Of a stretch of DNA of 64,000 nucleotides, positions 9,226-18,124 are shown piece after piece. The notes beneath the pieces are model-generated. The model did no database searches. It saw only the letters and a program-made list of their open reading frames with translations, and had not been told where the DNA came from. Where the stretch lies: NCBI RefSeq assembly GCF_024385465.1, contig NZ_JANFLS010000001.1, positions 1,054,001 to 1,118,000 on the forward strand, in the 5' to 3' direction. Source of the stretch: Arthrobacter sp. zg-Y844. GTDB taxonomy: Bacteria; Actinomycetota; Actinomycetes; Actinomycetales; Micrococcaceae. Made by a program: the position numbers and the translations under genes. How positions within the stretch are numbered: the first letter of the stretch is position 1; the number at the start of each line of letters is the position of its first letter.

Positions 9226-10773
9226 CTAACTTTGCAAGCTTGTACCCGGCCCAGCCGCCGGCAGCTTCACGGTGAAGACGCTTCCCCGCCCCGCCTCGCT
9301 GCTGAAGTCGATGCTCCCCCCGTGCTCTTCCACAATCCTGCGGGTGATCACCAGGCCCAATCCTGCCCCGGGGATGGCCGCGGTGAGAACCTGCCCGGAC
9401 CTGAAGAACTTGCTGAAGACCTGTTCCTGCTCCGCCGGCGTCATGCCGATTCCGGTGTCGGCGACCTCAATCACCACGGCTTCATCCTGCCTCCGCGCCC
9501 CTATCCGCACCGTTCCGCCGCCGGGTGAAAACTTGACGGCATTGGACACCAGGTTTTCCAGCACCTGCCGGATCCGGCCTTCGTCCGCCACTGCCCGCAG
9601 CCCGGCCGCCACCTCAACACCGATTTCCACCCCGTTGATCCGCGCGTGGGGGCGGAAGGAATCGGCGGCGGCTGCGACGGTGGAAGCCAGATCCACTTCC
9701 TGCAGTTCCATCGCGCCGTTGTCGGATGCCACGGACAGCAGATCGGAGACCAGCTGCAGCAGCCGCTCGGAATTTCGAACCGCTGCCTGCAGGGCCGATT
9801 CGACCGTGCCCGGCAACTGTCCTTCTTCTTCCAGGGCCATATCCAGGTAGCCGAGGATGGACGTCAGGGGTGTACGCAGCTCGTGGGACACATTACCCAC
9901 GAACTCACCCTGTGCCGCCAGCGCGCGCACCAGCTGGGTGACGTCGCTGAATGCCAGGACCGAGCACTTGAAGTCCCCTCCGTTCCGCACCGGGCGTGCA
10001 CACACGCTGACCGCCATCTTGCCCTCGCCGGTGCCGATCCACATGATCTGCTGCGAAAAGGATTCACCGGCAACGGCACGGCGGATGGGGAGCAACTCGT
10101 CCGGAAGCGGTGTGATCCGGTCCGGACCGTAGACAGACCACGCTCCGGACTCGAAGTCGCTCAGGTCTTCGGCCCCCAATATGGTCCGGCTGGCCTCCAT
10201 ATGGGCGTTGGCGAGGATTTCCCGGCCCTCGTCATCCACCACGAGCACCCCCACGTCCACCGTGTCCAGGATGGTTTTCAGAAGTGATTCCCGCTCCTTG
10301 GCCGCGCGCTCGGCAGCACCGCGTGCGGCTTCTGCGGCTTCGGCCTGCTGGAGCGCGTCAACCAGGTCGCGTTCATACCTGCGCCTTCCGGGCATGGGGA
10401 AAACCGTGACCAGGTCCACGGTGCGGCCGCGGGAGGCGGTCCGGACCGCCGAGATGTGAGCCGGCAGCCTGGTGTTTCCGGCTCCGTTGAAGTCGACGCT
10501 TAGATTCGCTGCAGGTGTTGTTGTGAGTGCCGCGCTCCAGCGCTGGTATTCCAGCAGGTCTTCGGGCGAAAGGAGATCGGCAAAAACGGTGCCTGCGAGC
10601 GCGCTCCGGTTCCTGCCGATCCACGCCGCGAAAGTGGAGTTTGATTCCAGGATGACGCCCTGCCCGGAAACCACAACGTATCCGGACGGGGAACAGTGGA
10701 AAAGGGCCGGCCAGTCCGGAATGGACGTCCGTTGCCGGCCGATGCGCGGAAAACGGCGGGAAATCATGGGCAT
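9226..10773 (-). CDS. PAS-domain sensor histidine kinase, no adjacent regulator
   Basis: Soluble histidine kinase of about 515 residues with no obvious membrane segment. The N-terminal PAS domain (about 20-110) begins near LFHCSPSGYVVV. A second PAS-like domain (about 155-270) has ILDTVDVGVLVVDDEGREILANA. The HisKA H-box is NVSHELRTPLTS and the HATPase has NLVSNAVKFSPGG, DTGIGM and GAGLGL. I choose the ATG at 10773 because AAAAGG lies six bases before it; the frame stays open to 10866. No response regulator is adjacent, so its partner is elsewhere. The cytoplasmic PAS input suggests a redox or metabolic signal (inference). Confidence 0.9.
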   Translation of the reverse strand: MPMISRRFPRIGRQRTSIPDWPALFHCSPSGYVVVSGQGVILESNSTFAAWIGRNRSALAGTVFADLLSPEDLLEYQRWSAALTTTPAANLSVDFNGAGNTRLPAHISAVRTASRGRTVDLVTVFPMPGRRRYERDLVDALQQAEAAEAARGAAERAAKERESLLKTILDTVDVGVLVVDDEGREILANAHMEASRTILGAEDLSDFESGAWSVYGPDRITPLPDELLPIRRAVAGESFSQQIMWIGTGEGKMAVSVCARPVRNGGDFKCSVLAFSDVTQLVRALAAQGEFVGNVSHELRTPLTSILGYLDMALEEEGQLPGTVESALQAAVRNSERLLQLVSDLLSVASDNGAMELQEVDLASTVAAAADSFRPHARINGVEIGVEVAAGLRAVADEGRIRQVLENLVSNAVKFSPGGGTVRIGARRQDEAVVIEVADTGIGMTPAEQEQVFSKFFRSGQVLTAAIPGAGLGLVITRRIVEEHGGSIDFSSEAGRGSVFTVKLPAAGPGTSLQS

Positions 10774-11150
10774 GCCGGACCTTTTGGAAGAACAAGTTAT
10801 GCAGGGACAATTTCCGGGGCCCGCATTCATCGGATATTCGAAGAAGTCTTGTGCCCGGCCAAACAATTTATCAGCCTGCTTGCGATATCCGTAAATATGA
10901 CGGAATTACCCTATTCCCGGCCCCTGCAGTACCGGGGGTGCGGCTGTGCGGCACCCCCGGACCCGCGTGCACAAGCAGGAGATATTACTACTAATCGAGC
11001 GCTTCGGGATGGGTTCCGCCCGTCTTCGCAGCGAGGAACCTCAGGTGGTGGACACGGCCGCTGGATTGGGAAAGACTTCCATCCCGGGACGCGCTGAAAC
11101 AGGCGTTCCGGGTGGGGTGGCTCAGCACAACAAGCACCGAAAGGATGGCC
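10774..11150. other. Intergenic region with hairpin upstream of orphan RiPP-like gene
   Basis: 377 bases between divergent genes. It contains the hairpin at 10932-10960. A 66-codon frame from 10897 to 11097 includes a Cys-Gly-Cys but has no ribosome binding site and no leader-peptide character, so I do not call it a gene. Promoters for both flanking genes must lie here. Confidence 0.5.
10932..10960. terminator. Perfect 10-bp hairpin in divergent intergenic region
   Basis: CCGGGGGTGC (10932-10941) pairs perfectly with GCACCCCCGG (10951-10960) around a 9-nt loop. It lies between two divergently transcribed genes, so it is not in the expected place for a terminator and may be a leader structure or an operator. 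No T-tract follows on either strand. Confidence 0.45.
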
Positions 11151-12101
11151 ATGACCCAGCCAGCCGCGCTCCGCACCCCCTCCCGCCCCTCTCCTCACCC
11201 CACATGGTGGAACCTGACCGTCGATGCCGGTAGTTTCGAACTGGCAGACCGGATCATCGGTGAACTTGTGACCCCCCTCGTTGCGCAGGCGAGGCTTTGC
11301 GGAACCAAGCGGTGGTTCTATACCCGACGGATGCAGCCGTCCAATGCGCAGGTCCGGCTTCGGGTACTTGCCCCCGTGGAAACCCTGGATCGGCTTCAGT
11401 CCCTGCTGGGGGCACTGCAGGAGCAGTCCGGGGATCCGGTGCGCAGCCTCTCGGTGGAGCATGAATTCAACGAACCGGTGCTGGACCGGACAATCGGCAC
11501 GGACGCGCTGCTGCCGTCGGTCGAAGCGGACCTGGCCCGCTACGGCGGCGTTGACGGGCTGGCCTTGGCAGAGGAAGTCTTCGAGCTTTCCTCCGATCTC
11601 TGCCTCTGGGCAACCGCCCGGTTTGCGAAGGCACAGAACCGATCGGCGCTGGCATCCCTGCTTCTCTTCGATTCGGCCTACGCCATGATGAAGGGACCGC
11701 GGGCCTCCACATGGCCGGACCGCCGTCGTGTTTCCTGGGAGTACTACTGGGACAGCCATCTCTATAGCTGCACCGCTTCCGATCCGCGGGCTGCCGGAGT
11801 GCAGAAGGCTACCGGTGCGCAGGCCCAGGCCCAGTTGATGCCCGTGCACCGGCTGATGATGGCCACCGCCTCCGAACCCGCCGTCACCAACTGGCGCCGG
11901 CGCTGGCTGCGGACCATTGACACCTACCTCTACCGGGCAGACAAGGCCGGAGCCAGCCGCAGCGCCCAGCACCTCACTGTGTACCAGGCGCACGGCCTGT
12001 TGAACCGGCTGGGATTCACGCTTCGCCAGGAGGCACTGATCGGGGTCTATGCCAGGACGTGGAGCAGGGAGAAGGAAACCGAATTGGTGGAGGCCACCTA
12101 G
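11151..12101 (+). CDS. Lantibiotic dehydratase C-terminal / thiopeptide-type biosynthesis domain protein
   Basis: 316-residue protein resembling the stand-alone SpaB C-terminal (Lant_dehyd_C) fold. That fold eliminates glutamate from glutamylated Ser/Thr in lanthipeptides and forms the macrocycle in thiopeptides. Supporting features are TKRWFYTRR followed by VRLRVLAP near the N-terminus, the central acidic-helix motif ADLARYGGVDGLALAEEVF, and a final helical part with GLLNRLGF. It lacks the N-terminal glutamylation domain of full LanB. AGGATGGCC supports the ATG at 11151. No precursor peptide, dehydratase or transporter is nearby, so its substrate is unknown. Confidence 0.68.
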   Translation: MTQPAALRTPSRPSPHPTWWNLTVDAGSFELADRIIGELVTPLVAQARLCGTKRWFYTRRMQPSNAQVRLRVLAPVETLDRLQSLLGALQEQSGDPVRSLSVEHEFNEPVLDRTIGTDALLPSVEADLARYGGVDGLALAEEVFELSSDLCLWATARFAKAQNRSALASLLLFDSAYAMMKGPRASTWPDRRRVSWEYYWDSHLYSCTASDPRAAGVQKATGAQAQAQLMPVHRLMMATASEPAVTNWRRRWLRTIDTYLYRADKAGASRSAQHLTVYQAHGLLNRLGFTLRQEALIGVYARTWSREKETELVEAT

Positions 12102-12160
12102 GCGTGGCGGGCAGCGGTTGCGCGGACGGGTGCGGGGCCGGGCGGCGATAGAATCAGCGT

Positions 12161-12892
12161 ATGAGCCTAACCGCGGACCAGCAGTCCGTTGCAGCTGAAT
12201 TGCAGCAGCTAATTCTGCAGACTGAGTCGGTGGAGTTCTTCCTTGAGGGGTTCGCCATGCGTGCCGCTGAGCTTTTCAGCAGCGATGCCGAAGTCCTGGC
12301 CGGGGTGACCCTGCTTCGGAACAAGCAGGGCACCACCGTGGCCAGCAGCAGCGAGGCGGCGCGGGCGCTGGACGAAATCCAGTACGGCTTCGGAGACGGG
12401 CCGTGCATGCGGGCCTCGCGGACAGGGCGGACCGTCGTGGTGGAAGACGTGCGCACCGACCCGCGGTGGCCGGAGTATGCGGACGCCATCCGGGACCGCG
12501 GCTTCTATTCCATCCTCGGCGTTCCGCTCATCCTCGGTAACGACGGCGGTGCCGGGCTCAACCTGTATGCCCGGGACGCCGGTCACTTCACGCCGGACAT
12601 CATCCGGTCAGCCGAAATGTTCGCCGCCGAGGCGGCAGTTACCCTGCAATTGGCCGTCCAGATCGCCCGGCACAGGAGCACCGCCGATCACCTCCGCGCG
12701 GCCATGGGAGCCAGGACCACCATCGACGTTGCCGTGGGCATTGTCATGGCGCAGAACAAATGCAGCCAGGAAGCGGCCTTCGAAATCCTGCGCGACGCCT
12801 CCAGCAACCGGAACGTGAAACTCCGGGACGTCGCCGAGCGCGTGGTGCAGTCCGTGACCTCGCAGGCTGTGAAAACCCACTTCGTCGACTAG
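12161..12892 (+). CDS. GAF-ANTAR domain regulator
   Basis: Cytoplasmic regulator of 243 residues. The GAF domain (about 20-165) contains FGDGPCMRASRTGRTV and YSILGVPL. The ANTAR domain (about 175-230) has the expected RTTIDVAVGIVMAQNKCSQEAAFEIL. ANTAR proteins bind two-hairpin RNA targets and act as transcription antiterminators; many actinobacteria carry several such orphan GAF-ANTAR proteins. There is no kinase or obvious target operon next to it, and I did not find an ANTAR two-hairpin target in the adjoining gaps. Confidence 0.93.
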   Translation: MSLTADQQSVAAELQQLILQTESVEFFLEGFAMRAAELFSSDAEVLAGVTLLRNKQGTTVASSSEAARALDEIQYGFGDGPCMRASRTGRTVVVEDVRTDPRWPEYADAIRDRGFYSILGVPLILGNDGGAGLNLYARDAGHFTPDIIRSAEMFAAEAAVTLQLAVQIARHRSTADHLRAAMGARTTIDVAVGIVMAQNKCSQEAAFEILRDASSNRNVKLRDVAERVVQSVTSQAVKTHFVD

Positions 12893-12916
12893 GGCGTGCC
12901 TCTGGACGCTGTCCGG

Positions 12917-14395
12917 TCAGGCCTTGTCCACCAGTGCGGCGACGGCAGCCGCGGCTCCGCTGCGGTGCAGGGTCCCCAGAGCGGATAGGTACGCTTCCGT
13001 GAACCGGGCATCGGAGGCCAGATCGCCGAAGAACTGCTGCTGGGAAATGAAGGCCAGCGGATCCTCCCGGTTCCGGGCGGCTACGGCCATTACCTCGTCC
13101 CGCCGGTTGTCCACAACCCGTATCGGTTCGCCTGCCTCATCCACGCCCTCGGCGTAACGTGCCCAGGCGGCAATGATCGCAGCGGAACGGGAGACTTCGC
13201 CGCCGGCCGCCACGTTCTCGCGGACCACAGGAACCAGCCACTTCGGAATCCGGTCCGAGCTTTCAGCGCACAGGCGGGCGAGGGTGTCCCGGACGTGTTC
13301 ATTGCCGAAGCGCTGCAGCAGCCGTTTCTTGTATTCGGCCAGATCGATGCCCGGGACGGGGAGCAGGGTGGGCGTGGCTTCTTTATCCATGTAGTCCAGC
13401 AGGAACTGTGCCAACTGCGGGTCACGGGCTGCTTCATGCACGTAGCGGTAGCCCTCAAGGTAGCCCAGATAGGCCAGACCCTGGTGGCCGCAGTTCAGCA
13501 GGCGCAGTTTCATGTGCTCGTACGGCTCCACATCCGTCGCCATGCTCACACCGGCGTCTTCCCACGGTGGCCTGCCCTGCGGGAAGGCGTCCTCGAGTGC
13601 CCACTGCTCGAAGTCCTCGGCCACCACGGGCCACGCGTCCTCGACGCCGAACTCCTCCGACAGCAGCGCGCGGTCGGCATCGGTGGTCGCCGGAGTGATC
13701 CGGTCCACCATCGAGGAGGGGAAGGAAACAGCCTCCTGCACCCACTTGCCCAGCTCCGGGTCCCGCAGCCGGGCGAACTCCCCGAAGGCCTTTCGCGCCA
13801 CTTCGCCGTTGCCCGGGACGTTGTCGCAGGACATCACCGCGAACGGTGCCAGCCCTCGCTCGCGCCTGCGGCGCAGTGCCTCGACCACCAGGCCGAAGAC
13901 GCTTGAGGGCACCGCACCGGGCTGCAGGTCCGCCGCCACGCCGGCATTTCCGGGATCGAATTCTCCCGTGGTGTCGCTGATGTTGTAGCCGCCCTCGGTA
14001 ATCGTGAGCGAGACGATGCGCGTGGCCAGGGATGCCATTTTTTCAATGACCGCTTCGGGATTCTCGGGTGCGAAAAGGTACTCGGCAATCGAGCCGATCA
14101 CGCGGGCTTCCAGGGCCCCGTCGGGGTGCTTCAGGACCAAGGTGTACAGGCAGTCCTGGCTGTCCATCACGGTTTTCATGGCGGCGTCGGAGGACAGTAC
14201 ACCCACTCCGCAAATAGCCCAGTCCAGGGCTTTGCCAGCGTTCATCAGCCGGTCCAGGTACATCGCCTGGTGTGCCCGGTGGAATCCTCCGACACCGAAA
14301 TGCACGATGCCGGTGCTGAGCCGGGAGCGGTCATAGCCGGGCCGGGCAATGGACTGCGGGAGATGGGGCAGGGACTCGTCACTGAGCTTGGTCAT
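12917..14395 (-). CDS. Mannitol 2-dehydrogenase / fructuronate reductase family
   Basis: Polyol-specific long-chain dehydrogenase (492 residues), NAD-dependent oxidation of mannitol or a related sugar alcohol or acid. The nucleotide-binding motif IVHFGVGGFHRAHQ is near residue 30. The catalytic set is seen in HMKLRLLNCGHQGLAYLG (Lys, Asn, His). Length matches the family. The exact substrate (mannitol, arabinitol, fructuronate) cannot be fixed. No sugar transporter is next to it. It ends 25 bases from the convergent GAF-ANTAR stop. Confidence 0.9.
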   Translation of the reverse strand: MTKLSDESLPHLPQSIARPGYDRSRLSTGIVHFGVGGFHRAHQAMYLDRLMNAGKALDWAICGVGVLSSDAAMKTVMDSQDCLYTLVLKHPDGALEARVIGSIAEYLFAPENPEAVIEKMASLATRIVSLTITEGGYNISDTTGEFDPGNAGVAADLQPGAVPSSVFGLVVEALRRRRERGLAPFAVMSCDNVPGNGEVARKAFGEFARLRDPELGKWVQEAVSFPSSMVDRITPATTDADRALLSEEFGVEDAWPVVAEDFEQWALEDAFPQGRPPWEDAGVSMATDVEPYEHMKLRLLNCGHQGLAYLGYLEGYRYVHEAARDPQLAQFLLDYMDKEATPTLLPVPGIDLAEYKKRLLQRFGNEHVRDTLARLCAESSDRIPKWLVPVVRENVAAGGEVSRSAAIIAAWARYAEGVDEAGEPIRVVDNRRDEVMAVAARNREDPLAFISQQQFFGDLASDARFTEAYLSALGTLHRSGAAAAVAALVDKA

Positions 14396-14473
14396 AATGC
14401 CGCCTTAGGCCGGGGTGCGGCCAATCTAGCAGATTGGCTCGACCCCTCCCATAGCAGCCTTGGTGCCGCACCC

Positions 14474-14674
14474 CTACTCGACGGCCTGGGCGTCCAGTTC
14501 GATGAAGGCCCAGTCCGGCTCGGCGAGGATGGGGTCCATGACGGGGCCGCCGGCCTCGGCAATCCGGTCCTGGACCTTGGGCGGCAGGCCGTCCTGGCGG
14601 AGATTGTGCCTCAACCAGTCCTTGGCCGAACCGTCCAGGTAAGGCCACCAGCGTTCGATTCGGATGGGTTCCAC
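14474..14674 (-). CDS. Small conserved protein of unknown function
   Basis: 66-residue protein starting at a GTG preceded by AAGGGGG with six bases spacing; a longer in-frame start at 14785 is possible but would run into the pstS terminator. The protein is rich in Trp and acidic residues (IERWWPYLDGSAKDWLRHNL, then a C-terminal EPDWAFIELD). It has no membrane segment and no motif I recognise. Confidence 0.6.
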   Translation of the reverse strand: MEPIRIERWWPYLDGSAKDWLRHNLRQDGLPPKVQDRIAEAGGPVMDPILAEPDWAFIELDAQAVE

Positions 14675-14760
14675 AGCAGCCCCCTTCAGCGTTGCGTAAA
14701 TCCACGGTGACACCGGCGATGAGGGGGCGCAAGAGGGCAACGAAAGAGCAGCAGGGGAAG

Positions 14761-14790
14761 CTGCGGTGCTACCGGCAGGTAGCACCGCAG
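14761..14790 (-). terminator. Terminator hairpin after pstS
   Basis: CTGCGGTGCTACC (14761-14773) pairs perfectly with 14778-14790 over 13 bp with a GGCA loop, 11 bases past the reverse-strand pstS stop. Confidence 0.8.
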
Positions 14791-14800
14791 GCCCGTGGAA

Positions 14801-15916
14801 CTAGTCGCGGACGGTGATGGATTCCAGCGCCTCGCGGGCCTCTTCGGCCAGGGATTCGGGGATGGGGGCGCTCTTCGCTGCTTCCGCGGAGGTCTGCTGC
14901 CCCTCCTCGCTCACCACGTACTGGCCGAAGGTCCGCACCCGCTCGACGAGGTCGGCGTCGTCATACGAACTGCAGTAGATCTGGTAGGAAACCAGCACCA
15001 GCGGGTAGGCCCCCGGCGCCGTGGTCCGCCGGTCCAGCTGGAGCGCAATGTCATGTTCCCCGCGTCCGGGGACGCGCTTGGACTGTTCGACGGCGGTGCT
15101 TGCCGCTTCGGCGCTGATCGGCACGAATTCGGTTCCGACGAGCAGGTTGGCGGTGCCCATGGAATCGTCGATCACCGAGTCGTCGGCGTAGGTGACGGCT
15201 CCCTCGGTGCGTGTCACCGTGCTGACGACGCCGGAGCTTCCCTGTGCGTTCTCGCCCTGCAGCCCTCCCGGCCAGGTTCCGGACGGTGCATCCGGCCAGG
15301 CATCGGGCGCCACTTCGTGCAGGTATTCGGTGAAGTTCTCCGTGGTGCCCGAGTCATCCGCCCGGCTGACGGGAGTGATCCGGGTTTCAGGCAGCTGCAC
15401 GCCCGGGTTGAGTGCGGCGATGGCCGGATCGTTCCAGGTGTCAATCTCGCCGCGGAACATCCGGGCAATGGTGACGGCATCCAGGTTCAGCGACTCGATG
15501 CCGGGGAGGTTGAACGCCACGGCAATCGGGGAAATGTAGGCGGGAATGTCCAGGGCACCCTCCGGCCCGCAGACTGCCTTGGCGTCCTCTATCTCTTCTT
15601 CCTGCAGATAGGCGTCGGACCCGGCGAAGTTCACCGCACCGGCCAGCAGCGCGCTGCGCCCTGCACCGGAGCCGTCCGGCGAATACTGGAGCTGGACTTT
15701 GGGATGCAGCGTCCCGAAACCGGCGATCCAGGAATCCATTGCAGGGCCCTGGGCACTCGATCCGGCGCCGGACAGCACTCCGGTGAGGTTGGAGGTGCTG
15801 TTCTCGGCAGCCTCGCGCTGGGCGTCACCGAGGGGGTAATCGGATCCGCAGGCGGTCAGGGCAAGCGTTGCCAGCACCACCGTGGCCAGGGAACGGGCGG
15901 GGCGGATCGGGCGCAA
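14801..15916 (-). CDS. pstS: Phosphate ABC transporter substrate-binding lipoprotein PstS
   Basis: Extracytoplasmic phosphate-binding protein of about 371 residues. A signal peptide ends in the lipobox LTAC followed by Gly, so it is a lipoprotein. The PstS core shows LSGAGSSAQGPAMDSW, VNFAGSDAYL and SRADDSGTTENFTEYL, the phosphate-contact loops of the family. I prefer a TTG start at 15916 with GGAAGG seven bases upstream over the TTG at 15931, which lies within that site. Unlike the usual pstSCAB operon, no pstC, pstA or pstB is adjacent, and a hairpin ends the transcript directly after this gene. Confidence 0.92.
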   Translation of the reverse strand: MRPIRPARSLATVVLATLALTACGSDYPLGDAQREAAENSTSNLTGVLSGAGSSAQGPAMDSWIAGFGTLHPKVQLQYSPDGSGAGRSALLAGAVNFAGSDAYLQEEEIEDAKAVCGPEGALDIPAYISPIAVAFNLPGIESLNLDAVTIARMFRGEIDTWNDPAIAALNPGVQLPETRITPVSRADDSGTTENFTEYLHEVAPDAWPDAPSGTWPGGLQGENAQGSSGVVSTVTRTEGAVTYADDSVIDDSMGTANLLVGTEFVPISAEAASTAVEQSKRVPGRGEHDIALQLDRRTTAPGAYPLVLVSYQIYCSSYDDADLVERVRTFGQYVVSEEGQQTSAEAAKSAPIPESLAEEAREALESITVRD

Positions 15917-16137
15917 GGGGTGTCCTTCCAAAGAAGCGGATACGGCGTCCAGCGCCGGGGAGGCAGGTACAAAAATGCTGCCCTTTCAAGGCTAGCGGGG
16001 AATCGGTCCCGCCTGCCAACCGAAAACCCCTTCCCCCTTGAGGATCGCCGGGGTCTGCTGTCAGCATTGACGGCACTGCGGAGAACACTGCTGGGGCGCG
16101 ACTGCGCCGGCAGCCCCCGCATCCGCAAGGAGTGCCC

Positions 16138-16518
16138 GTGCTGATTGCCGCCGCAATTTTTGCCGTAGTAGCCGCCGCCGTGGCGTTCTACTTCTTTATG
16201 CTCGAATCCCTGCGCTGGGCCGAGCCGGAAACCGCGGCGATCTTTCAGCTGCGGGGAACCAATGCCGCGGCCACCGCACAACTGGCCTACAACCTGGGGT
16301 TCTACAACCTGTTCCTGGCGGTGGGCGCAGGACTGGGTGTGGTCCTGCTTGTCGCCGGTAATGCCGTGGCCGGGCTGACGCTGATGACCTTCACCACTGC
16401 GTGCATGCTGCTCGCTGCGGTGGTCCTGGTGCTCAGCGACAGGAGAATGGGCAGGCTGTCCCTGGTGCAGGGCGGTCCGGCGGCGTTGTCCCTCGTCTTT
16501 GCGCTGCTCGGGACCTGA
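16138..16518 (+). CDS. DUF1304 small membrane protein
   Basis: 126-residue integral membrane protein with four hydrophobic segments. The family signature is visible as FYFFMLESLRWAEP near the N-terminus, NAAATAQLAYNLGFYNLFLA in the middle, and MTFTTACMLLAAVVLVLS. The GTG at 16138 is chosen because AAGGAG lies just upstream; the earlier in-frame GTG at 16132 overlaps that site. Function of DUF1304 is unknown. Confidence 0.88.
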   Translation: MLIAAAIFAVVAAAVAFYFFMLESLRWAEPETAAIFQLRGTNAAATAQLAYNLGFYNLFLAVGAGLGVVLLVAGNAVAGLTLMTFTTACMLLAAVVLVLSDRRMGRLSLVQGGPAALSLVFALLGT

Positions 16519-16535
16519 CGGGCCGCGGGCGGAAG

Positions 16536-17444
16536 CTACCGCGCAGCGGGGGCCGGCACCGCGTAGGCTGCCCGGGTCCACAGGTGGAACAGGGCGTAGG
16601 AGCGCCACGGGCGCCAGGGCTGCGAAAGCAGGGCTGCCTCCCGCCCGCTCCCCACCCCGAGAGCGCGTTTCAACACCAAGTCATCGGCCGGGTAGGCATC
16701 CCGGTCCCCCAGCACCCGTACAGCCAGGTAGTCCGCTGTCCACGGTCCGATTCCGGGCAGGGCCAGCAGGCCGGTGCGCACGGCCGCCGGCTCCGCTCCC
16801 GGGCGCAGCGGCAGGCCACCGGCCACGGCTTCGGCCAGCGCAGAAAGAGTTCGGGCACGGGCATGGGTGATCCGGACCGCGGATTGGATCTCGGCGGCCG
16901 GCACTGCTGCCAGCCGCTCCGCCGTCGGAAAAGCGGACAACCCGTTCGGCCCGGGCTCCCCGAACGCCGCAACCAGCCGGGAGCCGAAGGTCCGGGCGGC
17001 CGCGAGGGATACCTGCTGCCCGAGGACAGTCTGGACGCCGGTTTCAAAGCCGTCCGTGGAGCCGGGCACCCGCAGGCCGGGGTGCCTGTTCACCAGGGGT
17101 TCCAGCAGCTCGAATCGGGAGAGGAACGGGTCCACTACGCCCGGATCAGCATCCAGGTCCAGCCAGGTCCGGACCGTTGATATGAGGGCGGCTTCCTCCG
17201 CCGCGGGCAGCGCGGGCAGGTCGAGGACTACTCCGGCGTCCGCCAGGGACACTGCCACGGCGACGGGGGACGAAGCTCCCTCCAGCAACCGCTCGACCGT
17301 AGCGCCGTCGTCCGTCCGGGTAACCCGCTCCAGGCCGGGCACGGCGTGCGCCTGCAGGGCACCGGCGAGCGGTTCCCAGGCGAAGGGGCCGCGGTGCCGG
17401 AGTGGACGCCGCTGCCTGCCTGCCAGGGCCGCCCCCTCGGTCAT
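16536..17444 (-). CDS. alkA: DNA-3-methyladenine glycosylase II (AlkA-like)
   Basis: Base-excision glycosylase of 302 residues removing alkylated purines. The HhH-GPD part (about 120-300) contains TVLGQQVSLAAAR, ALPGIGPWTADYLAVRVLGDRDAYPADDLVL (helix-hairpin-helix plus catalytic Asp region) and WRPWRSYALFHLW, which are AlkA signatures. The ATG overlaps the alkB-like stop (ATGA). It is last in a four-gene operon of ECF sigma factor, ogt, alkB and alkA. The frame stays open far upstream on the same strand, but that extension is the shadow of alkB. Confidence 0.93.
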   Translation of the reverse strand: MTEGAALAGRQRRPLRHRGPFAWEPLAGALQAHAVPGLERVTRTDDGATVERLLEGASSPVAVAVSLADAGVVLDLPALPAAEEAALISTVRTWLDLDADPGVVDPFLSRFELLEPLVNRHPGLRVPGSTDGFETGVQTVLGQQVSLAAARTFGSRLVAAFGEPGPNGLSAFPTAERLAAVPAAEIQSAVRITHARARTLSALAEAVAGGLPLRPGAEPAAVRTGLLALPGIGPWTADYLAVRVLGDRDAYPADDLVLKRALGVGSGREAALLSQPWRPWRSYALFHLWTRAAYAVPAPAAR

Positions 17445-18124
17445 GACAGTCCGGTCATGCGCAGCGTGATGTTGATCCGCCCCGCGGGCAGGCCGGATGC
17501 CGGGTCCGCCGTGCCTGCCAGGGTCCGCGGAACACCGTGGTAGGCGAACCGGGAGGGACCGCCGAAGACAAACAGGTCTCCGGATTCCAGCTCCAAGTCG
17601 GTGTAGGGCCGGGTCCGCGTCTCGGTGTTCCCGAACCGGAAAACGCAGGTGTCCCCGATGCTGATGGATACCACCGGTGCGCTGGATTTCTCGTCCTTGT
17701 CCTGGTGCATGCCCATGTGGGCGCCCTCGGCGTAGTAGTTGATCAGCGCCGTATCGGGGGTGTAGTTCTCCGGCCGGAAATCGTCCCGGGCGTACCCGCC
17801 GTCGGGCTGCCGATAGGCCTCGCGTAGGGCGTCGCGGCCCAGCTCGACCAGCCAGTCCGGCAGCTCGGCAACGCGGCCGCCCCCGACGTCGTCGGCCGTC
17901 CGCGTGTACTTGTAGGGCTGCCAGTGCCAGCCCAGGCATACGGTCTGCACGGACATGGTGTGCCCGCCGGGGAGGACGGCCGCGCGCATGGGAACGGGCC
18001 CGATGGCCCACTGCCGGCAGGCCTGGACAATGCGCTGCTGTTTCTCCGGCGGCAGCCAACCCGGCACATGGACGGCGCCGACGGCGGGTTCGGATCGTTC
18101 GCGGGGAAAGAGGGAGTTGCTCAT
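17441..18124 (-). CDS. alkB: AlkB-type 2-oxoglutarate/Fe(II) dioxygenase
   Basis: DNA/RNA demethylase of 227 residues that oxidatively removes methyl groups such as 1-methyladenine and 3-methylcytosine. The Fe(II) ligands are seen in MGMHQDKDE (HxD) and YHGVPRT (distal His). The 2-oxoglutarate-binding Arg and closing strand are in RINITLRMTG. The nucleotide lid INYYAEGAHMG is present. Start and stop both overlap the neighbours by four bases (ATGA). Confidence 0.95.
   Translation of the reverse strand: MSNSLFPRERSEPAVGAVHVPGWLPPEKQQRIVQACRQWAIGPVPMRAAVLPGGHTMSVQTVCLGWHWQPYKYTRTADDVGGGRVAELPDWLVELGRDALREAYRQPDGGYARDDFRPENYTPDTALINYYAEGAHMGMHQDKDEKSSAPVVSISIGDTCVFRFGNTETRTRPYTDLELESGDLFVFGGPSRFAYHGVPRTLAGTADPASGLPAGRINITLRMTGLS

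Noticed and set aside
10897-11097. 66-codon frame with Cys-Gly-Cys upstream of the RiPP-like enzyme, considered as a precursor peptide
   Set aside because: No ribosome binding site, no leader/core character, and the Cys residues lie in the hairpin at 10932-10960.
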